A DNA stretch of 64,000 nucleotides from a virus: IMG/VR virus record IMGVR_UViG_3300034117_002447, positions 124,001-188,000 of that record; one strand, 5' to 3'. Under the pieces are notes generated by a model. That model was not told the origin of the DNA, did no database searches, and saw only the letters and a list, made by a program, of their open reading frames with translations. Position 1 is the first letter of the stretch. Every line of letters begins with the position of its first letter. The position numbers were made by a program, and so were the translations under genes. Positions 47,615 to 56,562 of this stretch are shown here, piece after piece.

Positions 47615-49555
47615 TTATGTTGCATTCCTAAATCCAGCCATCGGGTTGATTGATTTAGAGGTTTCGTCAACCCTTGAGTATCTTACGCTCTTTGAACTAA
47701 CTATCTTGGTTTTAAGTTTTTCATTCTCGGTCGTAAGATCCGCAATTGACTTGTTTAAAGTTGCAATTGTTTCATACGGGTCATTTAGTAGTGCATTTTT
47801 AGCAGCATCATTTGCTCTTAAAATTGCGCCGTAGTCAGAAGAAGCCATCCATTTTCCTGTGTATAATAAAGTTTCGCTTCCGTCTACTCCAATTAATGAA
47901 ATAAACATTAGCGAGTCAGTCGATTCAAGAATCTGTTTCGCTTGATCCTTAGGTATACGAAAGGCCAGTTTTCCACTAGCTGGTTCCGAGACAGCCGGAT
48001 CACTTAGTGAATTATATGTATACTTCGAGTCTTTACCGAAGTTAAGGGTGAAAGTTGAAGTGGGATTCAAATTAGCTGGAGTCTGCTCGCTAGGTTTAGC
48101 TGGGTTAGCCTCATACACTGAAAACTTAATGTAATTGTCAGTTGGGTCAATTGGTAAAACCATGTCGCCTTGTCCAAAAATTACTTCAGACGTTCCGTTA
48201 GTAGCTTTTAGTAGAGCGTTCTTTTGGCTGATTCGAATATTTGCCTGTTTATAAAAAGTCGGAACTGCTACGTTAACTGGTTTGTCTACATACACAATTG
48301 ATGCAGTTGGCGTAGCTGTTGTTGGTATTTTTTTACCAGTAAATAAGTTACTTATCTCTAAATTCTTTTGAACAATTTTATTATAAACTTTCATAGATTG
48401 AGGCTTATCTGCCAGTTCCAATTTAGCTAAGTGCTTTCCATACTTATTTGGATTAAACAGAGACATTGACCCGGTTCTGATTACTTGATCTCCGGTCTTT
48501 TTGTTAAGTAACCGTACGATATAGTCGATTGACATTGAAACTGCAAAACCTGCATCCTTTAGAATTGGTCTGTATGATAATGGAACATCAAAATTGTCTT
48601 CTTGATAGACTAGAAAATTTCCAGAAGGAGTTATAATACTTCCAACCTGTTCGTATACTTGTAAGTTATGAATTAAGATCCAGTCATTATCTACGCCTTT
48701 TGCATTAAGAGTAGATATTAAGTCTTCTGGGAATGCGCCGTTCCATGTTGCAAAGAATTCAATATAGTCTCCATCTATTGCTTCTTGAATAACTGCTCCT
48801 AAACTATCAAATTCATTTACTTGCGCAACTGAACCTTCGTAATAATTAACAACGCGGTAGGCTTCATACTGCTCGCCGTTATCTGCAAATAGGTCTTCAT
48901 ATTCAGCTTCACTTAAAGATACGGTGATTGGTGAGTTTTTAATAAAACCAGTACCGTTCGTAATCGCATGTTCAAAGGAAGCTGACCCGAATTGCGTAAA
49001 GTCTTCATCTAGATACGAACATGCTGGGACTTTAATATCAATGTACTTATCGTAAATTGTATTTGCTAAGAAAAGCGGTTTATTGTTGAAGGTTAAAAGG
49101 TCTTGTGCAGTAACTGAAGTCACTAAAATATTAACTAGCTGGATCTGCTTTAAGTCATTTAATTTTTGGCGAGCTCCTAATATAATATTTTCAACTTCTG
49201 TAAAATTGAACCCTGATGCAAAATGGAATCGCATAGTGTCCATGACTAGAGCATTACTATAGCTATTAGATAATTCAGTTTCACTTATTGCTGGATCGTA
49301 TGCAGTATAAATTGGAATATCAGTTAAGTCAACTCTAATCAGCTTAGATCCTCCAACCGGTACTACACTTAATCCTCTTGAGTTTTTAGTCGTTGCTGCA
49401 TAGGCATCAGTATTGTAAATCTGAAACAGATCAACATGAGCATTTTCGAGAAAATAATAGTTCGTATTAATTATCTCTGGTGCAGGATCGCCCGCTGGAG
49501 TCAACATGTACTCCAATATACAATAGTCAGATAGAGTTACAAACCTTGATGTCAT
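47615..49555 (-). CDS. Putative structural protein, 646 aa
   Basis: Starts MTSRFVTLSDYCILEYML. Beta-rich for the first 450 residues (SFEHAITNGTGFIKNSPITV), then a Pro/Ala segment and a terminal coiled coil (LNKSIADLTTENEKLKTKI). No enzyme motif. Size, beta content and place among baseplate genes suggest a baseplate or tail component, but the family is not identified. Confidence 0.65.
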   Translation of the reverse strand: MTSRFVTLSDYCILEYMLTPAGDPAPEIINTNYYFLENAHVDLFQIYNTDAYAATTKNSRGLSVVPVGGSKLIRVDLTDIPIYTAYDPAISETELSNSYSNALVMDTMRFHFASGFNFTEVENIILGARQKLNDLKQIQLVNILVTSVTAQDLLTFNNKPLFLANTIYDKYIDIKVPACSYLDEDFTQFGSASFEHAITNGTGFIKNSPITVSLSEAEYEDLFADNGEQYEAYRVVNYYEGSVAQVNEFDSLGAVIQEAIDGDYIEFFATWNGAFPEDLISTLNAKGVDNDWILIHNLQVYEQVGSIITPSGNFLVYQEDNFDVPLSYRPILKDAGFAVSMSIDYIVRLLNKKTGDQVIRTGSMSLFNPNKYGKHLAKLELADKPQSMKVYNKIVQKNLEISNLFTGKKIPTTATPTASIVYVDKPVNVAVPTFYKQANIRISQKNALLKATNGTSEVIFGQGDMVLPIDPTDNYIKFSVYEANPAKPSEQTPANLNPTSTFTLNFGKDSKYTYNSLSDPAVSEPASGKLAFRIPKDQAKQILESTDSLMFISLIGVDGSETLLYTGKWMASSDYGAILRANDAAKNALLNDPYETIATLNKSIADLTTENEKLKTKIVSSKSVRYSRVDETSKSINPMAGFRNAT

Positions 49556-49565
49556 GCGTATTTAA

Positions 49566-50195
49566 TTATTTCTTTAATTTAATTTTCCAGTAGATTCCTC
49601 CTTGGATTGAAACTGCTCCGCTTCCAGCATAACCGACTCCGACACTATAAATCTTGTCGGTTTTGGTTTTTAATAATAGAGAAGGGCCTGCAAAATTAAC
49701 GATATTTACCTTGTCAAATCCTCCAACTACTCCAATGTAAACTTGGTTTTTAGGAAGTTCCTTAACGATTATTTGTTCCTTGATCGTTGTTTTATTTACT
49801 TGAGCGGTCCAAAGTCTACCGAGAAGAGAATTCTCAGAGATTGTATCATTTACTACAATGTATCCTAGTGAATCGGCTAATTTTAGAGTATCGATGTAAA
49901 CGTGCTTTGCATAAAAATCCTTAAGTATAGCGAGTGTGTCTACATCAATTGGCACTACTTGATACACTGGGACTTCATGGTAAATATCTTTACCCTTTCG
50001 GTATACAATAGTATCATGAGGTACAATTACCGTATCAATTGTGTGTTTTAATACTTCGTATTTCTTACCATCAATATTGATGATTTCTCCGGGGTTTTTT
50101 CCTGAACCGTCACACGATCTCATTAAGACTATTATAATCACTAATGCGATAAGCAATAGAGTTTTAATGTCTAGTTTAAGAAGGGATTTAAACAT
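49566..50195 (-). CDS. Membrane-anchored protein, 209 aa
   Basis: An N-terminal transmembrane helix (LLLIALVIIIVLM, 13-25) is followed by RSCDGSG and an extracytoplasmic domain with repeated TxxVP strands and a Gly-rich C-terminal beta region (YSVGVGYAGSGAVSIQGGIYW). The layout resembles small phage or Bacteroidota envelope proteins; a spanin-like role is possible. Overlaps the coiled-coil gene by 8 nt. Confidence 0.65.
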   Translation of the reverse strand: MFKSLLKLDIKTLLLIALVIIIVLMRSCDGSGKNPGEIINIDGKKYEVLKHTIDTVIVPHDTIVYRKGKDIYHEVPVYQVVPIDVDTLAILKDFYAKHVYIDTLKLADSLGYIVVNDTISENSLLGRLWTAQVNKTTIKEQIIVKELPKNQVYIGVVGGFDKVNIVNFAGPSLLLKTKTDKIYSVGVGYAGSGAVSIQGGIYWKIKLKK

Positions 50196-50415
50196 TTAAT
50201 TCTTGCATAATTTTGTAGTAATCAGGCTGTTCGCCTGTTTCCTTTACTATTTTATCTATTAGAGTCTTCTCCTTTTCCTTATTTGAATTTAGTGCATGCT
50301 CCAACTCAGTTTTTCTAAGCTGAAGAAGATTTGTCATTTTTTCAAGTTCAGATAAACCTGCATTGATTCGGTCGTATTCTGATATGATTTGCTTAATTTC
50401 TTTAAAGTGCTTCAT
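50188..50415 (-). CDS. Coiled-coil protein, 75 aa
   Basis: Starts MKHFKEIKQIISEYDRI. Nearly all one charged helix with heptad-like spacing. No family is recognised. It is between the 375-aa and 209-aa genes in the same operon. Confidence 0.65.
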   Translation of the reverse strand: MKHFKEIKQIISEYDRINAGLSELEKMTNLLQLRKTELEHALNSNKEKEKTLIDKIVKETGEQPDYYKIMQELNV

Positions 50416-50419
50416 GTTA

Positions 50420-51547
50420 TTAGTATCCTAAGGTTACTTTTATTTTTCCAGACATTAGTGCCGAGTATATTGCCTGTAAGTAATAGTCATTGTTTATGCC
50501 TGGAGCAATAGCTACTGGCTTAGAGTCAGCAGACTCAGCCTTATTCATATTTCCAGAAGTAGGACTATTAATCGTAGTTTGGTTACGTTGATCAATCTTT
50601 GCCCCTTCATTCATAACTGAGGTTGACGAGCTGGTTTGCGGCGAAATTGAAGTTACTGAGTTACTTAAGTTATTAACTGCGTCCGGTAAAGATTTAGATA
50701 AGCTAGTTACGCTTTTTTCTAACGTTTTATCTGGAGCTAGCATTTTTTTAACATTTGACGACTCAACTAATTTTGAACTTTTTACTTGAGTTAAGTTATT
50801 CGTAACCTCATCGGTTTTAGTATTAGTCGAGTCAGACTTTCCGGTAAGCGTCGAGAGTATTGAACTCTCTAATGTAGATAAATTAGAAGACTCGGCCTTT
50901 GATTTTTCAGAATTAGAGGTTACCTTCGTTAGTGAGTCTTTAGTTAATAAGTTAATTGCATCGGCATCCTTCGACCCGTTAGCTAATGATCTAAGCGATT
51001 CAATAAGAGCTGAATTGTTAACGATTGAGTTGATCGAGTCGGTCTTGCTCAAATTTTTAGTTAACGACTGTATTGACTCCATTACATTTTTACTGGAGTC
51101 TACTAATATATTAGATGAATTCACTGACGAATTTGAGGCAGCTGCTGCTAATTGACTAGGTAAAGAATTAGAAATTGACGTATTATTAACAGTAGTTGTA
51201 TTAGCTGGAGCTAATTGTAATTGGCTTTTCTCAATCTCAGCAGTTGTGACTTTTCCAGAAGTAGCGTCAGTTGGTTTTACAAGTACCTCAATAGGCTTAA
51301 GTTCAATAACTACTGGTTTATCTAAATCTACTGGGTTTAAGTCAACTCCATCAACTGTGGGCGAAGGAGTTTCAATTGGAACTGATCTAACTGAAGTAGT
51401 CGCTTGAGTATTTACATTCTTTAAGAGTTCACCTTCGAGTATCGCGTCGCCAGTTGGAGCTTTTTTACTGAAAACTCTATCTAATGCAGCAAGAAGAACT
51501 GACTCTTGATCAGTTTCAAAGGCAGAAGAGTTTTCTAGGTTAGTCAT
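50420..51547 (-). CDS. Ser/Thr/Asn-rich low-complexity protein, 375 aa
   Basis: Starts MTNLENSSAFETDQESVLL. More than half of the protein is Ser, Asn, Thr and Leu in repeats such as SNSLPSQLAAAASNSSVNSS and SLTKNLSKTDSINS. No domain until a short conserved-looking C-terminus (NNDYYLQAIYSALMSGKIKV). The composition suits an extended tail or fibre-linked scaffold. Preceded by a terminator and late motif. Confidence 0.65.
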   Translation of the reverse strand: MTNLENSSAFETDQESVLLAALDRVFSKKAPTGDAILEGELLKNVNTQATTSVRSVPIETPSPTVDGVDLNPVDLDKPVVIELKPIEVLVKPTDATSGKVTTAEIEKSQLQLAPANTTTVNNTSISNSLPSQLAAAASNSSVNSSNILVDSSKNVMESIQSLTKNLSKTDSINSIVNNSALIESLRSLANGSKDADAINLLTKDSLTKVTSNSEKSKAESSNLSTLESSILSTLTGKSDSTNTKTDEVTNNLTQVKSSKLVESSNVKKMLAPDKTLEKSVTSLSKSLPDAVNNLSNSVTSISPQTSSSTSVMNEGAKIDQRNQTTINSPTSGNMNKAESADSKPVAIAPGINNDYYLQAIYSALMSGKIKVTLGY

Positions 51548-51562
51548 TGTGTAATCTTTTTA

Positions 51563-51611
51563 GTTATTTATTAAAAAAAGAAGGACTTGAGTCGATTAGT
51601 CCTCAAGTCCT
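51563..51611 (-). promoter_or_regulatory. Terminator followed by late promoter motif
   Basis: Minus-strand stem AGGACTTGA / TCAAGTCCT (51582-51611) with a T-run ends the hub genes. AATAAATAAC at 51563-51572 follows, 15 nt before the ATG at 51547. Confidence 0.6.
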
Positions 51612-51766
51612 GTTTGAATTTCAAATGTTTCTTGAACAGATTCTCCAGACTCGTCTACTAGAAATTTAACGTAACTTAAATACTCATAGAACGGTAGAGT
51701 GTACAGTTCGGTTATCGATTGATTCAGCTTCACGGCCAAGAGACGGTTTGTCTCAAATAAGTTCAT
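51596..51766 (-). CDS. Small ORF continuing the hub protein in another frame, 56 aa
   Basis: The ATG at 51766 overlaps the end of the 342-aa gene by 14 nt. The protein (MNLFETNRLLAVKLNQSITE, then LPFYEYLSYVKFL) looks like the C-terminal helices of T4 gp26-type hub proteins rather than a separate family. Dropping one T in ATTTGAG would fuse the two frames as NELIETNRLL. It could be a separate coupled gene, a +1 frameshift product at UGA, or a base-calling artefact. Confidence 0.55.
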   Translation of the reverse strand: MNLFETNRLLAVKLNQSITELYTLPFYEYLSYVKFLVDESGESVQETFEIQTGLED

Positions 51767-52781
51767 TAAGTCTACCTGAAATAAGGAAAAGATCTTTGAT
51801 CGTGAAGCTGTCTGACGAAAAAATTGAACTGGATAATTTTGACCCACATTTAGGACAAATTGTTCCGATTGAATTATCTCGTGAAGCTTGCATCATTTCT
51901 GAGAACTTTGTAATAAATGTAAATTTATTTAGGTTCCAGGAAAATGATTCAGATTGAATAGATGAATATTGTTCCTGTCCAAACTTTGACCAGTCTTGAA
52001 TAAGGTATGGTGCAATTTTAATAAAAGATTTATCAATTTGGCGACCAGTTAATTTAGACTCAGCTATTCGTTTACGAAGTCTTTCAATTACACCGAGAGT
52101 CGGCATGTACAGGTAAAACGTCTCATTTAACTTCTGGGAAACTACTTCAAAGCATCGATATTCGTCAGAATACCAAACCTCAACTTCTTCAGGAAGATCG
52201 AATAGTTGTAACATGTTGCTTCTGACCTTAACGTCATCGCTCCAAGCACCGTCTTCTGAGCAAGTTTGAGTACACGCAATTTTAGTAAATAGCTCATTTT
52301 GTCCTTCTGGAAAAGTTATTTCGTGAATTACAAAGATGATGTACAATCGGTCGACTTCTGAAATATCTCTCCAAGTTAACCAGGATTGTCCGCCGTTTAC
52401 TTTAAAACGTGTACATTTCTCAATTATAAAATTTAGTTTGTCGTCTATGTCTAAGACATCGCTATCGTCGATAGTCGACCAGTGTCGAATCTCAGAAACA
52501 GTCGCTGCTCTAACCGTTAACTCAGAGCCTTTAGCGTAGAATAGTCCACGTGACGGTAAATTTTCTAATGGAATGTTTTTCCAAAAGTTATCATTTGCGC
52601 CAGAAATGGTCGATTGAATTGGTCCGGCTGAGATAGCTTGGCCTAAACTAGTGACTGGTTTTTCAGATTCAATTGATTTATTGGAGTTATTAGAGTTCTT
52701 GCCGTATTTAGCGTCCTCAGATTCAAGGAATGCTTGAACTTCATCCTCTTGATTAAGCGGACGGTCTTGTTCGTTGCCCAT
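51753..52781 (-). CDS. Baseplate hub-like protein (T4 gp26-type), 342 aa
   Basis: After about 70 disordered residues comes LENLPSRGLFYAKGSELTVR, then ATVSEIRHWS, the conserved start of T4-type baseplate hub proteins. A CxxC pair (ICPKCGSKL) lies near the C-terminus. The frame ends at UGA after LNELI, with a natural-looking continuation in the +1 frame. Expected to take part in hub assembly of a contractile tail. Confidence 0.75.
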   Translation of the reverse strand: MGNEQDRPLNQEDEVQAFLESEDAKYGKNSNNSNKSIESEKPVTSLGQAISAGPIQSTISGANDNFWKNIPLENLPSRGLFYAKGSELTVRAATVSEIRHWSTIDDSDVLDIDDKLNFIIEKCTRFKVNGGQSWLTWRDISEVDRLYIIFVIHEITFPEGQNELFTKIACTQTCSEDGAWSDDVKVRSNMLQLFDLPEEVEVWYSDEYRCFEVVSQKLNETFYLYMPTLGVIERLRKRIAESKLTGRQIDKSFIKIAPYLIQDWSKFGQEQYSSIQSESFSWNLNKFTFITKFSEMMQASRDNSIGTICPKCGSKLSSSIFSSDSFTIKDLFLISGRLNELI

Positions 52782-52801
52782 AAATAAACAGTTTTTTAGA
52801 A

Positions 52802-53254
52802 TTATATCACGAAATCTAGGAAGGTTTTCGCAAGATACGATTTAGACTCATTAAGTCTATTTAAAGTTTCAGGATAAACTTCAATTACTTCCATTGTTTT
52901 TGGATCCCTAATGAAAGCTCTGATGGTTTTGTGCTTTTTATCAATTTTGAAAGCTTCAAACTTTCCGATAATATTTTCAGGTTCATGTTTCTTGTTTTTA
53001 AAAGTAGAGTTAACCTTAACTCCAGTTAATCTAGAACCCTTTTTGAATGCTTGATTTAAAGCCTTAACATCTTGGACAAAGTCGTCTACTTCAACCTGTT
53101 GAGGTCTAGACAAATCGGATAACGGTAAAATACTAATTGCAATACCGTTTGAGAAACCGCTTCTTGATGCAACAAAATTAAAATCGCCCTTCCCATAAAA
53201 AGGAAGACCTCTCATTGCTTGCTGTCTCTGACCGAATGTTAAGATTGGCGTCAT
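52802..53254 (-). CDS. Putative structural protein, 150 aa
   Basis: Starts MTPILTFGQRQQAMRGLPF. Basic in the middle (NSTFKNKKHEPENI), alpha/beta, no family recognised. It lies between hub-like and beta-rich genes with overlapping stops and starts, so a tail or baseplate role is likely by context. Confidence 0.6.
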   Translation of the reverse strand: MTPILTFGQRQQAMRGLPFYGKGDFNFVASRSGFSNGIAISILPLSDLSRPQQVEVDDFVQDVKALNQAFKKGSRLTGVKVNSTFKNKKHEPENIIGKFEAFKIDKKHKTIRAFIRDPKTMEVIEVYPETLNRLNESKSYLAKTFLDFVI

Positions 53255-53583
53255 TATCTACTAAATGTTGTTGGTATACCTAATAGAACCATGTCAGCAG
53301 ATACTGTTAATTTAGAAAGAGTTGCATAGAAAGTTTCTCCTGGGAGAATTCGTACGTCTACGCCAGATCCTCCAATTCCTTGGTCAACGGTCCATACCGT
53401 AACAGTTTGTGCAGTAGTTTGAGGATTGTGAACTCCGAACCATGTATCAGTAAAGTAACCTACTCCAGTAGTTGCATCGGACGCAGTATCTCTAGTACTT
53501 TGAGTAGTAAAGACCGGCGTGTAATTTGTACTGTTATTAGCGGTTCCGTGTTTTTTTACAAGTTTTGCAACAATATTGTTCAT
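53254..53583 (-). CDS. Small beta-rich protein, 109 aa
   Basis: Starts MNNIVAKLVKKHGTANN. Thr/Val-rich strands (TAQTVTVWTVDQGIGGSGVD) suggest a small beta-sandwich virion protein. Its stop shares a base with the next start. No family is recognised. Confidence 0.65.
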   Translation of the reverse strand: MNNIVAKLVKKHGTANNSTNYTPVFTTQSTRDTASDATTGVGYFTDTWFGVHNPQTTAQTVTVWTVDQGIGGSGVDVRILPGETFYATLSKLTVSADMVLLGIPTTFSR

Positions 53584-53598
53584 TTCATTTTAGTATTT

Positions 53599-54297
53599 TT
53601 AGCAAGCACAATTGTTTGGATCAGTGTTGCTTTTTACATATACTACCAAGCCTTTAACCTTAATACTAAAGTCTAGATTTGGATTATGTATCTCTATCTT
53701 ATTTATCAGCTTAGTTGCGTTAAGAGTCTCAGGATTACTGAACTGTGAAAAGAACTGTGAAATTGGATATGAAATAGACGAACCTGTGTAGTCCGTAATA
53801 ATTATATCGCAAGATAGAGCGGCTGGCACAATGGCCTCACCGTTTTTATCAAGACTCGGATAGTCGATGTACAAGATACAGCCACGTGCGTAATTTCTGT
53901 CATTCTGTAGTAGATAATACGCTGGGCTTGAAGAAGTTCCTGCTGGAATTGCTGTAAAGTATTCTAATGGATTTGATACAGCTGGATAATTAGTGGGAGT
54001 AGTTACGTTTGCTTGGTAAGTTGGAATTATTGAATCTAGTGAATTATCATAGATCACTAAAGTTTCGCCAGGGTTTCCTCCACATACTTCAAAATCAATA
54101 GATTGACTTCCGTCTACTGGATATAGAAATTTCTCTAAATCACAAAAACTTGCTTCAGATTTTCCATTGTTAAAAATCTTAAAACAACGATCTAGTAATT
54201 TTAAAACCTTTTTAGTAGGATCGCCCGCGCATAGATTAGCAAATGAATTGTTAAATCTTTGGGCAATCGGATCGTCTTGAAATTTAATGTATGACAT
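53599..54297 (-). CDS. Putative structural protein, 232 aa
   Basis: Starts MSYIKFQDDPIAQRFNNSF. Helical N-terminus, then beta-rich with several cysteines, ending NNCAC. No family is recognised. Followed 15 nt later by the beta-rich 109-aa gene. Confidence 0.65.
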   Translation of the reverse strand: MSYIKFQDDPIAQRFNNSFANLCAGDPTKKVLKLLDRCFKIFNNGKSEASFCDLEKFLYPVDGSQSIDFEVCGGNPGETLVIYDNSLDSIIPTYQANVTTPTNYPAVSNPLEYFTAIPAGTSSSPAYYLLQNDRNYARGCILYIDYPSLDKNGEAIVPAALSCDIIITDYTGSSISYPISQFFSQFSNPETLNATKLINKIEIHNPNLDFSIKVKGLVVYVKSNTDPNNCAC

Positions 54298-54312
54298 TCA
54301 TGGTTGACTTTT

Positions 54313-55089
54313 TTAAATAACGTCGCTAAATAATATTCCACTTTTGTGTGAAGTAAGGCCTCTGGCTATTTTATCATCGATTGACATTTGTATATCTTTA
54401 TTATCTACCTGTGTTTCAGTTGGAATTTCTTCAATTTGACTTGGAGAAATCTCTACTTCATCCGTGATCACGTCTTCTTCAATTACAACCGGTTCGGTTT
54501 CGTATACTTCTTGCTCGCTAGCAGGAAAAGTCTCAATTTTTTCCAAATCCTCAAACAGATCATCCGATGGTATCTCAATTGCTTGAGTAACAGCGTCAGT
54601 AATTTGTGGATTTACAGGATCACCTACTATATCATTTACGGTATCATTTACGGTATCAGCCGGTTTAATGTAGTCAACTAGTGATTTAATGAAGCCTAAT
54701 GCAACGATTGGTAGAATTGCTCCACTAACAATTGAAAGTACTCGTTTTTGGTATATCAATTCTTCTTCAACTAGGCCAAATAATTCAATCCATCCTTGAA
54801 AATCCTTAAGGTGAACGTATGTGTAATAGGTATTTCCCATTGCCTGCATTGCAGTTAATAGAATAAAAAGAGCCCAAACAATTCCCTTATTCATCTTATC
54901 TAATGTGATAATTGATGCAAGAGAAGCTGCTGCTCCTACCTCAAATGCGATTGCTAGGCTAATTGCTAACCATGGTGGGTTAGACATACTAAAGAAATCA
55001 ATAACGTGGATTGTTGAAATTACTGATACTAATAAGTATAGAGTAACAAACGTCCCAATAATAAAGATTTTTGTTGCTTTGCTTGACAT
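54313..55089 (-). CDS. Four-TM membrane protein with acidic tail, 258 aa
   Basis: Hydrophobic helices at about 7-30, 38-60, 70-88 and 118-138, then an acidic cytoplasmic tail (residues 145-258). The tail includes a micro-repeat NDTVNDTVNDIV encoded by a tandem 12-bp repeat near 54640. No family is recognised. Holin-like or membrane-remodelling roles are possible. Overlaps the small lipoprotein-like gene by 1 nt. Confidence 0.65.
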   Translation of the reverse strand: MSSKATKIFIIGTFVTLYLLVSVISTIHVIDFFSMSNPPWLAISLAIAFEVGAAASLASIITLDKMNKGIVWALFILLTAMQAMGNTYYTYVHLKDFQGWIELFGLVEEELIYQKRVLSIVSGAILPIVALGFIKSLVDYIKPADTVNDTVNDIVGDPVNPQITDAVTQAIEIPSDDLFEDLEKIETFPASEQEVYETEPVVIEEDVITDEVEISPSQIEEIPTETQVDNKDIQMSIDDKIARGLTSHKSGILFSDVI

Positions 55090-55388
55090 TACTTAGAATT
55101 TCTGATTTTTTCTATTTCTAAATCGTATTGGTTCATACGATCATCAGGTCTAACCGTTGTTCTAATAACTGAATTCCAGTCGTATAGTGTACGTTTGGAC
55201 GCTTTTAAACCTTCAACCTCAATCATTTTCTTAAGATCTGAGGTATACACTGAATCAATTCTTTGATTCATTAGCTTTTCCTGTTTTTCAACTTTTGCAA
55301 TTTTACTTGAATTATTGCACTGTTGTACCATTAGGATTAACAGTAATCCAAGTACAATTTTCTCAAAATGTAATTTAATGAATTTCAT
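55089..55388 (-). CDS. Lipoprotein-like / spanin-like protein, 99 aa
   Basis: An N-terminal hydrophobic helix (IVLGLLLILMVQQC) ends in a cysteine, a weak lipobox, followed by a long coiled coil. This resembles small phage envelope proteins, including outer-spanin candidates. A late motif precedes it. Confidence 0.6.
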   Translation of the reverse strand: MKFIKLHFEKIVLGLLLILMVQQCNNSSKIAKVEKQEKLMNQRIDSVYTSDLKKMIEVEGLKASKRTLYDWNSVIRTTVRPDDRMNQYDLEIEKIRNSK

Positions 55389-55405
55389 AAAAGTTATTTC
55401 TTTTA

Positions 55406-55415
55406 GTTATTTATT
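55406..55415 (-). promoter_or_regulatory. Late promoter motif
   Basis: Minus-strand AATAAATAAC, 17 nt before the ATG at 55388. Confidence 0.5.
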
Positions 55416-55921
55416 TACTTTCCGTTAATAATTTGAAGAGCCGACTCTTGTATTTGGCTGATGTTATTAACTAAATAGCCAATGTAAGTTATTCCGAAAT
55501 AGGCGATTAGGGCAAACCCTAGGACTCTTAATAGATTTGAAAATTTGAATTTAGAATCGTATTTAATTAGAATTAAGAACGCGTAATACTCATCTGTTTT
55601 AATTCGAGTAGAGGACACATTAATTATTTCAACTAAATTATGATCGGCGAATCGACCCTGTATTTTAGAAACTGACTCAAATACTCGACTTTTCTCAAGA
55701 TCAGCTAGATCACCAGTCGCTAACAGAGTTTCAGGTTCAAGATTAAGAACATAATAGACACGTCTCAATAAGTCAGTTCTGGCATTCAAATCCTTAAAAA
55801 AGTTTTGAGTTTCCATCTTCTTTATCTGCTTTCTATAAAAGACATAATTATTAAGGTCCTTGATAATGTCCTTAGCCGAATTAAAGGCAATGACTGGATT
55901 TATAAAGTTTAATAGTTTCAT
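55415..55921 (-). CDS. Membrane-associated helical protein, 168 aa
   Basis: Starts MKLLNFINPVIAFNSAKDI. Amphipathic helices, then one transmembrane segment at about 132-150 (LLRVLGFALIAYFGITYIGY). No family is recognised. It follows the ECF-type sigma gene by 2 nt, as an anti-sigma gene often does, and has a C-terminal membrane helix. An anti-sigma role is speculative. Confidence 0.6.
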   Translation of the reverse strand: MKLLNFINPVIAFNSAKDIIKDLNNYVFYRKQIKKMETQNFFKDLNARTDLLRRVYYVLNLEPETLLATGDLADLEKSRVFESVSKIQGRFADHNLVEIINVSSTRIKTDEYYAFLILIKYDSKFKFSNLLRVLGFALIAYFGITYIGYLVNNISQIQESALQIINGK

Positions 55922-55923
55922 AG

Positions 55924-56553
55924 TTAAAAGTATTCAGTTAATCGGTCTACCATTTCCGGATTTTTAGTTAAAACAGCTTCCTTTAACATTTTACGAGCTT
56001 TTCGTATTTTGGTTTTAACTGTATTTAGATTCATTGCATATTTCTCAGCAATTTCATTACCTCGCATGTGATGTAATTCCTTGTCAATTAGGATAAATTT
56101 TTCAATACAGTCAGGGAGCCCGTTTAATTCAGAAGTAGTCATGGTGTAGAGAGAGTCCATGTAAATCTCTTTTTCGAAAGTACTTACTGACTCGTCTGGT
56201 AAATTTAGAGGTTTTGCTAAATTGTCAATGCTGGTTGCGTATTGAACTTTTAACTTATGTTGGTGGAGTAGGGCTTCGTTTTTAGCGATAGTATAGATCC
56301 ACGTAGTGAACCTATAACTATCGCTGTATGAAGCAAGTCCCTTAAAGATTTTAAATAGCGTATTATGTAAAACCTCATCCGTCTCATCTGGGTCATTAAA
56401 AAACTTCCAAATGAAGTATTTTAGTTTGGGATACATTATTGAAGCTAGTCGATTTCTGTCTCTTTCCGTGTATTTGCCAGATTTAATAAGCTCCGCAAGG
56501 CTCTGCATTTCGTCATTTAGCTGCTTGTTAATTAAGTCGTACGCGCTCATCAA
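55924..56553 (-). CDS. ECF-type sigma factor (candidate late sigma), 209 aa
   Basis: Region 2 at about 30-105 (YPKLKYFIWKFFND, DETDEVLHNTLFKIFKGL, FTTWIYTIAKNEALL) and region 4 at about 145-195 (LPDCIEKFILIDKEL, GNEIAEKYAMNLNTVKTKIR). Regions 1 and 3 are absent, the ECF layout, also comparable with T4 gp55. Located between PhoH/terminase and tail genes, it is the best candidate for recognition of the GATAAATAA late promoters. That link is inference. Confidence 0.88.
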   Translation of the reverse strand: MMSAYDLINKQLNDEMQSLAELIKSGKYTERDRNRLASIMYPKLKYFIWKFFNDPDETDEVLHNTLFKIFKGLASYSDSYRFTTWIYTIAKNEALLHQHKLKVQYATSIDNLAKPLNLPDESVSTFEKEIYMDSLYTMTTSELNGLPDCIEKFILIDKELHHMRGNEIAEKYAMNLNTVKTKIRKARKMLKEAVLTKNPEMVDRLTEYF

Positions 56554-56562
56554 GTATTTTAG

